A stretch of DNA of 7,177 bases from Candidatus Stercoripulliclostridium merdigallinarum (GCA_018714575.1 DVNF01000012.1:1-7177); one strand, 5' to 3'; counted from the stretch's first letter, positions 1 through 6,796 are shown. Notes: generated from the sequence alone by a model not told the origin. Made by a program: numbers and translations.

Positions 1-49
1 TCCTTTTTTCAATTATAGAGATTTCAGGTACCAAGTTAAGGACATAAAG

Positions 50-697
50 TCAGTCATTCATAAATTTTTGATAATCTTCGTCTACTTCATGCCCAAAAAC
101 AAGTCCGTCGCATATCAGTTGGGATAGCTCACTTGTTAAGGGTGTTTTGCTATTCAAATATTCCACATTCCATAACTTCCCATTGTGTATTTTTGGTGCG
201 GCACAATACTTTCCGAGCCATTTGTCCGAGGCATTGCATTCGGGGCATTGCGCAACGGCGGAAATAAGTGCTTTTTCCAGTTCTTTCCGTTTCTCATTGT
301 CATTTACTTCTATTACAACAAATGTAATATTTTTACGAATATAATCGGAAATCTGTTGCTCGGTTACTTTGTCAACTGCAATGCCGTCTCTTTCGGCAAT
401 TGCGGTGCGGATGTGCTTTCTGAAAACACTGGTATGTACGGTTCCGTCGTAGTGGGATCTCAAACGCCGTGGCAGTCTGTCCTGTTGCTTGTTTATCCCG
501 ATACGGACGATCCGTTCGTTAAAGTCGTAGGGGTGCGCCGTTTCGCCATTTTCAAACATTATATAAACGCCGTTCTTCGGTATCTTTGTAAAATCCGAAC
601 ATATCCCATCGCAAGAATTGTCTTGAAAACCAGGATATATAAATCTGGCACCTGCACGTCTCAATATCTCATGAAGTTCTTTACAGTTCATAATCAT
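50..697 (-). CDS. GIY-YIG nuclease-like protein, 215 aa
   Basis: Probable GIY-YIG superfamily protein; substrate and partner unknown. Seen: the GIY equivalent is G43-V44-Y45, the YIG equivalent is R65-I66-G67, and a basic stretch with R77, R78, L79 and H82 follows at the usual place for the catalytic Arg. An E-x-x-L-I motif (E141-K-A-L-I) supplies the expected metal-binding Glu. After it come C151-P-E-C154 and a S-D-K-W-L-G motif (157-162), a pattern I associate with GIY-YIG proteins of restriction or defence type. No signal peptide or membrane segment is visible. Start chosen at the first ATG because AAGGAG lies 9 bases upstream; an in-frame ATG two codons later is too far from it. The gene stands alone behind its own promoter, is AT-richer than the aro operon, and looks accessory. 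It could be a solitary endonuclease, a restriction enzyme without a visible methylase, or a house-cleaning nuclease. Family fairly sure, function not. Confidence 0.72.
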   Translation of the reverse strand: MIMNCKELHEILRRAGARFIYPGFQDNSCDGICSDFTKIPKNGVYIMFENGETAHPYDFNERIVRIGINKQQDRLPRRLRSHYDGTVHTSVFRKHIRTAIAERDGIAVDKVTEQQISDYIRKNITFVVIEVNDNEKRKELEKALISAVAQCPECNASDKWLGKYCAAPKIHNGKLWNVEYLNSKTPLTSELSQLICDGLVFGHEVDEDYQKFMND

Positions 698-729
698 TGG
701 ATTTGTCTCCTTATCGTTTTACTGTCGCC

Positions 730-758
730 ATTATAACATACTATGTGATTTAAATCAA
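730..758 (-). promoter_or_regulatory. Promoter of the GIY-YIG gene
   Basis: On the minus strand TTGATT (-35) is followed after exactly 17 bases by a perfect TATAAT (-10). A TG one base upstream of the -10 box makes it an extended -10. Transcription would start near 723, about 25 bases before the start codon at 697, leaving room for the AAGGAG ribosome binding site. This is a strong housekeeping-sigma promoter by sequence. Confidence 0.75.
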
Positions 759-761
759 TAG
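741..761. promoter_or_regulatory. Palindrome over the -35 box, candidate operator
   Basis: TGATTTAAATCA (746-757) is a perfect 12-bp palindrome. It is flanked by CTAT (741-744) and ATAG (758-761), which are also complementary, with one extra G at 745 breaking perfect symmetry. It covers the -35 element of the promoter for the GIY-YIG gene, where a bound dimeric repressor would block RNA polymerase. No regulator gene is visible in the window. AT-rich palindromes also occur by chance, so the operator role is inference. Confidence 0.35.
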
Positions 762-1010
762 TAATCATATTGTATGTATATAGTTATATAAAATTATGAA
801 CATATAAATGTGGGATTTCCACTTGTGGTAATGCATCTTACAATAATAAGCCTATTGCTGGATATATTGAACAATTTATTGAAAAATTAAATATATTCTA
901 AAATATAAAGTTTATAAAATGTTAAATTACTTGTCAAATGCAAACAGTCAAAGTTCTGGTTTTATTCTTCATTCGTTTAGATCTTTTCGGGAAGGTTGAT
1001 TGTTGTAGCT
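762..1010. other. AT-rich intergenic stretch
   Basis: Between the GIY-YIG promoter and the tandem terminators of the aro operon I see no intact gene. The stretch is much richer in A and T than the aro operon. Besides the possible gene remnant it contains a minus-strand TTGACA (932-937) followed after 17 bases by TAAACT (909-914). This could be a second, distal promoter directed at the GIY-YIG gene, but its -10 box is poor. No RNA gene, repeat array or insertion sequence end could be supported. Confidence 0.5.
800..901 (+). pseudogene. Possible decayed 3' end of a gene
   Basis: A 33-codon plus-strand frame is open between a TGA at 797-799 and a TAA at 899-901. It has no ATG, GTG or TTG start. 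Its product ends in a protein-like stretch, N-K-P-I-A-G-Y-I-E-Q-F-I-E-K-L-N-I-F, resembling an amphipathic C-terminal helix rather than random AT-rich translation. It may be the tail of a deleted gene. I cannot name the family, and a frame this short can be open by chance in such AT-rich DNA. Confidence 0.22.
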
Positions 1011-1042
1011 AAAAAACTGTCCATAAAAATATGTGACAGTTT
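1011..1042 (-). terminator. Second (distal) terminator of the aro operon
   Basis: Read on the minus strand, AAACTGTC (1035-1042) pairs with GACAGTTT (1014-1021). An inner CATA/TATG pairing is separated from the outer stem by one bulged A. The stem is followed by an uninterrupted T run (complement of 1011-1016). It lies just past the first terminator and would catch read-through before the GIY-YIG gene. The arms could also be remnants of a mobile element end, but no element body is present. Confidence 0.6.
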
Positions 1043-1055
1043 CTACTTAAAGCAT

Positions 1056-1084
1056 AAAAAGAGGAGCCGTTCGGCTCCTCTTTT
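1056..1084 (-). terminator. Intrinsic terminator of the aro operon
   Basis: A perfect inverted repeat gives a GC-rich stem, GAGGAGCC/GGCTCCTC, extended by A-T pairs, with a four-base loop (GTTC on plus, GAAC on minus). On the minus strand the stem is followed by a T run. It lies 15 bases after the stop codon of the last operon gene. The A/T flanks are symmetrical, so it may also work on the plus strand. Confidence 0.92.
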
Positions 1085-1098
1085 AAAAACGTCTGTGT

Positions 1099-2583
1099 TT
1101 AAATTCTTTTATAATCGGCTGTAGCAATAGTTTGAGCGGTCGATAAAATATCGACGTTTTCAATAGTTAAATCGGCAAAGCTTTCATAAACTCCCTTTCT
1201 TTCGTTATAGATAGCTTCCGCTCCGCGCTGCCGACTGACGGGGCGCCCGTCGGAAGGCAGGTCTTTAATATCCCGTTTTATATAAACTATATATCCGTTT
1301 CTTTTGAGTGCCAACCGATTTGCATTACTCATTACGGCGCCGCCGCCGGTAGCAATTATCACGCCGTTTTTTGCGGAGGCATCCGCTACCGCACGGCTTT
1401 CCGCCGCGCGGAAATAGTCCTCGCCGTCGGCAGCGAAAATTTCGGGGATCGTGCGTCCTTCCGCCCTTTCGATCTCGTCATCCAGGTCGATAAATTCCCT
1501 GCCGGTTATCGCCGATAACTCACGACCCACAGAGGTTTTTCCCGCGCCCGGCATGCCCGTCAATACTATATTCGTTTTCGCCGCGGCTATTGAATCCGTT
1601 ATTGTTTGGGTAACCGATTTATCTACTTCGGTTCCCGTAAATAATTGATAAGCCAAACGACCTTGTTCCACCAGCATATATAATCCGTTTGCCGCGGGGA
1701 TACCCGAAGCCAACGCCTCTTCTACAAAAACCGTCCTTAGCGGATTGTAGACCGCGTCGAAAACTCCCTTCAAGGAAGGGAACCTTGCGGGATCGGCAGG
1801 CGAAGATTCGATCCGGGGATACATACCTACCGGCGTTGCGTTTATGATAAATTCAACGGGATAATCGTAAACGTTATTATAGTTTATATCTCCCGTCCTG
1901 GATACGGTCAGTATCTGCCGCGCGCCCAGGGTTTTCAAAACGTACCTTGCGGTATGCGCCGTGCCGCCGTTACCGCCGAACACAGCCGCCGTCATACCTT
2001 TCGGGTTTATCCCTGCCGCGGCGATTGCCGCAGTCATTCCGCCTACGTCTGTATTGTATCCGTACAATTTCCCGTCACGATTGACTATGGTGTTTACCGC
2101 GCCTACTTCGCGCGCTTCGTCGGAAACGTAATCCAACAAAGGTATTACCGTTTGCTTGTAGGGGATCGTTACGTTGATCCCGTTAAATTCACGCGCCGAA
2201 ACAAACCGTTTGACCGCCTCTTCGTCCGGCAATTCCTTTATGCCGTAGTCCAATCCTAGAGGCGTGTATATTTCCGGGCTCCAGGAATGAGGAAGTTTTT
2301 TGCCTATCACGTAATAATTGCCGCTTACTCGCTTTTGGACGGCTTTGGAACAGCTGAACAGCGTTTGCATCAATGCCGGCGCAAATTCCTTTGACAAAGG
2401 CGGCAGTTCGTCGGCTATACGTTTAATTATAGCGGTTTCTCTGCCGGGGTCGTTTACGGGATATTCGGAATGTTTCTTATACAATCCGACCGCCCTGCCT
2501 ATATCCATTCTGCGCGCGAATAACGCCGCGATTTTATCGTCAATTACGTCCAGCTCGCGCCTGAGTTCGTCAAGTTTGGTCAT
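1099..2583 (-). CDS. Trifunctional chorismate mutase - shikimate dehydrogenase - shikimate kinase
   Basis: One 494-residue cytosolic chain with three complete enzyme domains. Residues 1-86 are an AroQ chorismate mutase (chorismate to prephenate): R8, R25, K36, D45, E49 and Q83 match the E. coli active-site residues R11, R28, K39, D48, E52 and Q88. Residues 89-335 are AroE (dehydroshikimate to shikimate, NADPH): H-S-W-S-P (99-103), N-V-T-I-P-Y-K with catalytic K143, G-A-V-N-T (161-165), N-T-D with catalytic D179, a Rossmann loop G-G-N-G-G-T-A (203-209), and N-A-T-P-V-G-M (248-254). Residues 338-494 are AroK (shikimate to shikimate-3-phosphate, ATP): Walker A G-M-P-G-A-G-K-T (343-350), D366/D368, F391-R392, G-G-G (413-415), R447-P and R462-xxx-Y; the lid between R447 and R462 looks short. 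The ATG overlaps the aroC stop (ATGA) and follows GGAGG; an upstream ATG at 2661 would only add aroC-overlapping junk. Domain calls are firm; activity of each is inferred. Confidence 0.93.
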   Translation of the reverse strand: MTKLDELRRELDVIDDKIAALFARRMDIGRAVGLYKKHSEYPVNDPGRETAIIKRIADELPPLSKEFAPALMQTLFSCSKAVQKRVSGNYYVIGKKLPHSWSPEIYTPLGLDYGIKELPDEEAVKRFVSAREFNGINVTIPYKQTVIPLLDYVSDEAREVGAVNTIVNRDGKLYGYNTDVGGMTAAIAAAGINPKGMTAAVFGGNGGTAHTARYVLKTLGARQILTVSRTGDINYNNVYDYPVEFIINATPVGMYPRIESSPADPARFPSLKGVFDAVYNPLRTVFVEEALASGIPAANGLYMLVEQGRLAYQLFTGTEVDKSVTQTITDSIAAAKTNIVLTGMPGAGKTSVGRELSAITGREFIDLDDEIERAEGRTIPEIFAADGEDYFRAAESRAVADASAKNGVIIATGGGAVMSNANRLALKRNGYIVYIKRDIKDLPSDGRPVSRQRGAEAIYNERKGVYESFADLTIENVDILSTAQTIATADYKRI

Positions 2584-3650
2584 GCTTCCTCCGAAATCAG
2601 TTTCCATACTGCTATTGCCGCAGCCGCTTCTATAGCCGCCGCCGCGCGCGGCACTATACATGCGTCGTGTCTGCCTCGTAAATTCAAAACGACGTTTTCT
2701 CCTGTCGACAGATCGACGCTGAGTTCGGGCTTCGATATCGACGGAGTAGGTCTGAGAGTCGCCCTGAAAGTTATCGGCATGCCGTTAGATATACCGCCGT
2801 TGACGCCTCCCGAATTGTTCGTAGCGGTAATTACCTTTCCGCCCTCGAATCGGAACGGATCGTTGACCTCGGACCCGAACGCCTTCGAAAAACCTGTTCC
2901 CAAGCCGAACTCGACGGCTTTCACCGCGGGGACTCCGAACAATTCGTAAGCTATCGCGCTTTCTATGCCTGCGGTATAAAAATCGCCTATCCCTACGGGC
3001 ATTCCGATTACTATACATTCTACCGCGCCGCCTACGGAATCGCCTGCAAGCCTGGCGGCTTCGGCGGCTTTCAACATGGCTTCGCCGTCGGTGACCGAAT
3101 ACGGCGGAGTATCCTGAGCTAAGATTATTTCCTCCGCAGTCACACCGTCCGCATACCCTTTTCCTACAACTCCGCCAATTTCTTTTACATAAGCCAAAAC
3201 CTGTATACCTTTTTCAGCCAATATGCCTTTAGCTATACCGCCTGCAATACACAGCGGCGCGGTCAGCCTGCCTGAAAATCTGCCGCCGCCCGGAGCGATC
3301 TCATGGGCGCCGTCCTTTATGTACGCCGCATAATCGGCATGCGAAGGACGCGGAATATATTTAGGATAGTCGCCGCTTTTCGTGTTGGAATTTTTGATTT
3401 CGGCGACTATTTCTTCCCCCGTGGCAACTCCGTCCCGCACTCCGCACAAAAAGGTGTATTCGTCGGCTTCCAGCCGCGGAGTCGACCAAACGGCTTTCTT
3501 TGCGCGCCGCCTGTTCAACAGACTGTCTATCGCCGCAGTGTCTATCGAAGTTCCTTTCGGTACTCCGATTATCCTGACTCCTACGGCTTTTTCGTGCGAT
3601 CCGCCGTACAACGAAACCTTTATGTTTTCTGTTTTTTCTATTTTTTCCAT
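2580..3650 (-). CDS. aroC: Chorismate synthase (divergent form)
   Basis: Converts 5-enolpyruvylshikimate-3-phosphate to chorismate with reduced FMN; cytosolic, homotetrameric in the family. The 356-residue length is normal for AroC. Seen: R-R-R (47-49), T-P-R-L-E-A-D (57-63), R-P-S-H-A-D-Y with H104 in place of the usual R-P-G-H-A-D-Y, the G-G-G-R-F-S-G-R signature (121-128, usually GGGRSSAR), N-N-S-G-G-V-N-G-G-I-S-N-G, and G-R-H-D (326-329). The usual N-terminal G-E-S-H-G reads G-G-S-H-E (16-20): the histidine (H19) is kept, but both the Glu before it and the Gly after it are changed. The start overlaps the end of aroA by 13 bases, and its GGAGG site lies inside the last aroA codons, so translation is probably coupled. 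It is a recognisable but divergent AroC, likely active because the histidines and GRHD are kept. Confidence 0.93.
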   Translation of the reverse strand: MEKIEKTENIKVSLYGGSHEKAVGVRIIGVPKGTSIDTAAIDSLLNRRRAKKAVWSTPRLEADEYTFLCGVRDGVATGEEIVAEIKNSNTKSGDYPKYIPRPSHADYAAYIKDGAHEIAPGGGRFSGRLTAPLCIAGGIAKGILAEKGIQVLAYVKEIGGVVGKGYADGVTAEEIILAQDTPPYSVTDGEAMLKAAEAARLAGDSVGGAVECIVIGMPVGIGDFYTAGIESAIAYELFGVPAVKAVEFGLGTGFSKAFGSEVNDPFRFEGGKVITATNNSGGVNGGISNGMPITFRATLRPTPSISKPELSVDLSTGENVVLNLRGRHDACIVPRAAAAIEAAAAIAVWKLISEEA

Positions 3651-4903
3651 TCGATCTTTCCTCCCAATTCGGCAAGCCGTTCAAAAAAGCCGGGATAGGA
3701 TTTTTTAACGCAATCCGCGCCTAAAATAGTTACCGGAGCTTCGGCGCCCGTTGCCAAAACCGCGCCCATCATGGCGATCCTGTGATCGCCGTTGGCATTT
3801 ACCGTTCCGCCGCGTATCTTTCCCTTTCCGCCAAAGATCCTGATACGTTTACCGTCGTAATCGGCGACCGCTCCCGTGGCGTTCAATGCGTTTACAACGC
3901 TTGTTATACGGTCGGATTCCTTTATTTTCAGCCGCTCTACGCCGTAAATTGACGATTCGCCTTTGGAAAACGCCAAAACCGCCGCCAATACGGGCACGAT
4001 ATCGGGCGCGCCGTCGGCATTGAATCCCAAGCCGATAGAATCGGCTGCCTGCACCCGAAGGGAACACATACAGCCGTATTTACTAACTTCCGTCTTTGCC
4101 CCGATATCCGCTAGCAATTTCACGATCACGGAATCGGGTTGCGCGGACGGATATTTCAGTCCGTCTATCGTAACGTCGCCGGACACAGCCGCGGCGGCGG
4201 CTAATGCCGCCGCTCCGGACCAATCGCCTTCGCACAATATTCTGTCCGGAAACTTCGTAAATCCCGATTCGACCGTATATCCTTCGGAATCGGCTGTGAT
4301 AGTAACGCCGTATTCCGACAATGCCTCTACCGTCATATCGACATAGCCCTTGGAGGGAAGTTCCCCGAAAATATCTATTCTGCCGCCGCCGATCTTTGCC
4401 AAAGCGATCAGCATTCCGCTGATATGCTGACTGCTTTTCGGTTCGAAAACGACAAACCTTCGCGCGGCATACTCACCGCCGATTTTCAGCGGTAATTTAT
4501 CGTCCGAAACATAGGCTCCGGCATTCCGTAAAGCTTCGATTATATCGCCTATGGGTCTTTCCGGCAAACGCCCTCTGCCGTCTATCCGCGCCGTTATCCC
4601 CAAAGTCGGAATTACCGGCAGCAACATCCTTAAGGTGCTGCCGGATTCGCCTGCGTCCATATCGCCGTCGTGAAAAGCGTTCGGAGTGATCTTTATGTAT
4701 CCTCTTCCGGTTTCAACGCCTGTGCCGATTGCGCTGAGGCACCTTGCCGTAGCGGCTATATCGTCGCCGTTCAGGTCCCCTAATATCGTCAACGGGTGCC
4801 CCGAAACAGCCGATATTATCATCAGCCTGTGCGCGTGCGATTTTGACGCGGGGGGCGTTAGCCGCCCGGATAATTTTGATGGGTATACCGTGACGTCACT
4901 CAT
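3638..4903 (-). CDS. aroA: 3-phosphoshikimate 1-carboxyvinyltransferase (EPSP synthase)
   Basis: Transfers the enolpyruvyl group of phosphoenolpyruvate onto shikimate-3-phosphate; 421 residues, two-domain cytosolic enzyme. Seen in order: S-K-S-H-A-H-R with K21, S22 and R26 (E. coli K22, S23, R27); G-E-S-G-S-T-L-R (85-92) at the phosphoenolpyruvate loop; R-P-I-G-D (116-120); S-S-Q (157-159); D-W-S-G-A-A-A (227-233); P-D-I-V-P with catalytic D301; L-K-I-K-E-S-D-R (325-332); D-H-R-I-A-M (373-378); and K-S-Y-P-G-F-F near the C terminus. The loop differs from the GNAGTAMRP form of E. coli but keeps the Gly and Arg; I believe this variant is common in clostridial relatives. The first 8 bases overlap the end of tyrA (ATGAGTGA). 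No strong Shine-Dalgarno is visible, so initiation probably depends on ribosomes finishing tyrA. Confidence 0.96.
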   Translation of the reverse strand: MSDVTVYPSKLSGRLTPPASKSHAHRLMIISAVSGHPLTILGDLNGDDIAATARCLSAIGTGVETGRGYIKITPNAFHDGDMDAGESGSTLRMLLPVIPTLGITARIDGRGRLPERPIGDIIEALRNAGAYVSDDKLPLKIGGEYAARRFVVFEPKSSQHISGMLIALAKIGGGRIDIFGELPSKGYVDMTVEALSEYGVTITADSEGYTVESGFTKFPDRILCEGDWSGAAALAAAAAVSGDVTIDGLKYPSAQPDSVIVKLLADIGAKTEVSKYGCMCSLRVQAADSIGLGFNADGAPDIVPVLAAVLAFSKGESSIYGVERLKIKESDRITSVVNALNATGAVADYDGKRIRIFGGKGKIRGGTVNANGDHRIAMMGAVLATGAEAPVTILGADCVKKSYPGFFERLAELGGKIEWKK

Positions 4904-5753
4904 TTTTATATTCTCTGCCTTTTTTCTCCGCCTCTTCTTTCAGCCTGTTTCCTTCCGACAACATTTCGTGCAATTCGTCTGCGTCGCCGGATTCCAATGC
5001 ACGTTTAAAGCCGTTCAGCTTTTCTATAATATCACAAATGCACGGCAAAAGGTTATCTTTGTTTTCCATGAACAGTTCCGTCCACATATCGGGGTTAAGT
5101 TTGGCTACCCTGGTCATATCGCGGAAACTGCCTGCCGAAAAGCCCAAATATTCCTTTGCCGTTGGGTTTTGAATGTATGCGGAGCTGACGACGTGGGCAA
5201 GTTGCGAAGTGTAAGCGATGATCTTGTCGTGTTCGCTTGCCGAAGCCATGGTAACTCCGCGGCAAACAGCCTGTATAAATAATTCCTTTATCTTTTCCGC
5301 CGCCTCTATATCCGTCAACAAGGGCGTTATTATTATGAACGCGCGTTCGAACAGCGTGGCTGTGGAGTGCGATATACCGCTGTACTCTCTGCCTGCCATG
5401 GGGTGAACTCCGACAAACGAAACGTCGGGATAACGTTCGGACAGCATTGTCATATGACGGATTATCGGACGTTTTACTCCTGCCGTATCGGCTATGATAG
5501 CCCCCTTTTTCAGCTTCGGAGCCAATACGTCCATTACTCGGTTTGCGGCGATCGGGGTCAAAGCTATGAACACGACGTCCAGATCGCCGGGATCTTCGGG
5601 ATCGAAAACTCCGTCGATCGCGCCCAACAGCTCGGCTTTTGCCGTAGCGTCGGCGGAAATATCGTATCCGTAAACGCTATGCGGCGTATTCCGTTTGAAT
5701 TGCCTGGCAAGAGAGCCGCCTATCAGCCCCAATCCCACAATACCGATATTCAT
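4896..5753 (-). CDS. tyrA: Prephenate dehydrogenase
   Basis: Oxidative decarboxylation of prephenate to 4-hydroxyphenylpyruvate (or of arogenate to tyrosine; substrate preference cannot be read here). 285 residues: a Rossmann domain with G-L-G-L-I-G-G-S (7-14) and D31 at the end of strand 2, suggesting NAD rather than NADP; D89-T-A-G-V-K94; then H-P-M-A-G-R-E (117-123) with the catalytic His; E-H-D (174-176); S-Q-L-A-H (183-187); and G-S-F-R-D-M-T-R-V-A (208-217), followed by a helical C-terminal domain. No C-terminal ACT domain follows, so the feedback-sensing domain of many Firmicutes TyrA proteins is missing. The start is the ATG sharing one base with the aroF stop (TGATG), with AAGGAG 8 bases upstream. 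A longer frame with an upstream ATG at 5849 adds an Arg-rich tail overlapping aroF and was rejected because the protein must begin just before the nucleotide-binding strand. Confidence 0.95.
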   Translation of the reverse strand: MNIGIVGLGLIGGSLARQFKRNTPHSVYGYDISADATAKAELLGAIDGVFDPEDPGDLDVVFIALTPIAANRVMDVLAPKLKKGAIIADTAGVKRPIIRHMTMLSERYPDVSFVGVHPMAGREYSGISHSTATLFERAFIIITPLLTDIEAAEKIKELFIQAVCRGVTMASASEHDKIIAYTSQLAHVVSSAYIQNPTAKEYLGFSAGSFRDMTRVAKLNPDMWTELFMENKDNLLPCICDIIEKLNGFKRALESGDADELHEMLSEGNRLKEEAEKKGREYKNE

Positions 5754-6766
5754 CAACCTCTCTCCTTGTTGACCAACGGCAACATCACGTCGATAGCTTT
5801 TACGACGTCGTCGAATTGTTCGGGGCGCAAAGATTGCGCGCCGTCGCACAAAGCATGCGGCGGATCGTTATGCACTTCGATTATCAGCCCGTCCGCTCCC
5901 GCGCCGACGGAAGCCAACGACATCGGCTTTACCAGGCGCGACAGCCCCGAAGCGTGACTGGGGTCTACGATGACGGGCAGGTGAGTCTTTTCCTTTAAGA
6001 TCGGAATAGCCGACAGATCCAAAGTGTTTCTGGTGTACGGTTCAAAAGTCCTGATACCCCTTTCGCACAGAACAATGTTCATGTTGCCTTCGCTCATGAT
6101 ATATTCGGCGCTCATCAACCATTCTTCTATGGTGTTCGCCAGACCCCTCTTCAACAGCACGGGTTTACCCAATCTGCCGACGGCTTTCAACAGGTCGAAG
6201 TTTTGCATGTTCCTTGCGCCGATCTGTACCATATCCACTTCGGCAAAAGCGTCTATATAGCGTTCGGACATTATCTCCGTAACGATTGGCAGCCCCGTTA
6301 CTTCGCGCGCCTTTTTCAGGATCTCCAATCCTTTCAAGCCCAAACCTTGGAAAGCATACGGCGAAGTCCTGGGTTTAAACGCGCCGCCGCGTAGCATCGT
6401 GGCGCCGGAAGCCTTTACCGCCTCGGCAATGCCGATGACTTGCTGTTCCGATTCGACCGAGCACGGACCTGCGATCATCTGGAAGTGTTTGCCGCCGAAC
6501 TTAACGCCGCTGACGTCGATTATACTGTCCTCCGGATGGAACTTTCTGTTGGCGTTCTTATAAGGTTCCTGTATCCTGGTGACGGCTTCGACAATATCCA
6601 AAGAACGGATAAGGTCTATATCGACTTTCGAAGTGTCGCCCACCAACCCTATGACGGTGGATTTTTCACCCTCCGAAACGTGCACGTCCAGTCCCAAAGA
6701 CTTTATCCAGGACGTCAGCCTTTTAACTTGTTGCGGATTGCTGCCTTGTTTTACCGTTACTATCAT
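5753..6766 (-). CDS. aroF: 3-deoxy-D-arabino-heptulosonate 7-phosphate synthase (type I-beta)
   Basis: First step of the shikimate pathway: phosphoenolpyruvate plus erythrose-4-phosphate to DAHP, metal dependent, cytosolic tetramer in the family. 337 residues, essentially the length of the Thermotoga maritima enzyme. Residues 1-70 form the ferredoxin-like regulatory domain that in T. maritima mediates Tyr/Phe feedback; the barrel follows. Seen: A-G-P-C-S-V-E with metal ligand C102; R-G-G-A-F-K-P-R-T-S-P-Y (126-137); I-G-A-R-N-M-Q-N (182-189); L-L-K-R-G (204-208); C-E-R-G-I-R-T (234-240); D-P-S-H with H271; E297; D308. These match the C, H, E, D metal set of the family. No chorismate mutase domain is fused here, unlike the Bacillus subtilis homologue; that domain sits in the last gene of the operon. 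The start follows AAGAGG with 5-base spacing. First enzyme gene of the operon, behind an attenuator. Confidence 0.97.
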   Translation of the reverse strand: MIVTVKQGSNPQQVKRLTSWIKSLGLDVHVSEGEKSTVIGLVGDTSKVDIDLIRSLDIVEAVTRIQEPYKNANRKFHPEDSIIDVSGVKFGGKHFQMIAGPCSVESEQQVIGIAEAVKASGATMLRGGAFKPRTSPYAFQGLGLKGLEILKKAREVTGLPIVTEIMSERYIDAFAEVDMVQIGARNMQNFDLLKAVGRLGKPVLLKRGLANTIEEWLMSAEYIMSEGNMNIVLCERGIRTFEPYTRNTLDLSAIPILKEKTHLPVIVDPSHASGLSRLVKPMSLASVGAGADGLIIEVHNDPPHALCDGAQSLRPEQFDDVVKAIDVMLPLVNKERG

Positions 6767-6796
6767 AATTACCTCTTAAGGTGTGTATTTGAATTT

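Noticed and set aside
185..736. 183-codon plus-strand frame opposite the GIY-YIG gene
   Set aside because: It is the complement of a gene with family motifs, a ribosome binding site and a promoter. Its hydrophobic and Tyr-rich product is typical of antisense translation.
909..937. Minus-strand TTGACA with 17-base spacing to TAAACT
   Set aside because: The -35 is perfect but the -10 matches only four of six bases in very AT-rich DNA, and the much better promoter at 730-758 already serves the gene; noted only in the gap description.
2584..2661. 26-codon N-terminal extension of the fusion protein from an ATG at 2661
   Set aside because: It lies wholly inside aroC in another frame, is Gly/Ser-rich without domain content, and the ATG at 2583 has GGAGG and begins exactly where the chorismate mutase domain should.
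4686..5282. 198-codon open frame on the plus strand
   Set aside because: It is antisense to the well-supported tyrA and aroA genes, and its translation shows no recognisable domain. Similar long plus-strand frames across 1450-6865 are likewise complements of real genes.
5754..5849. 32-codon Arg-rich extension of TyrA from an ATG at 5849
   Set aside because: It overlaps the end of aroF and precedes the first Rossmann strand; the ATG at 5753 has an AAGGAG site and the usual TyrA N terminus.
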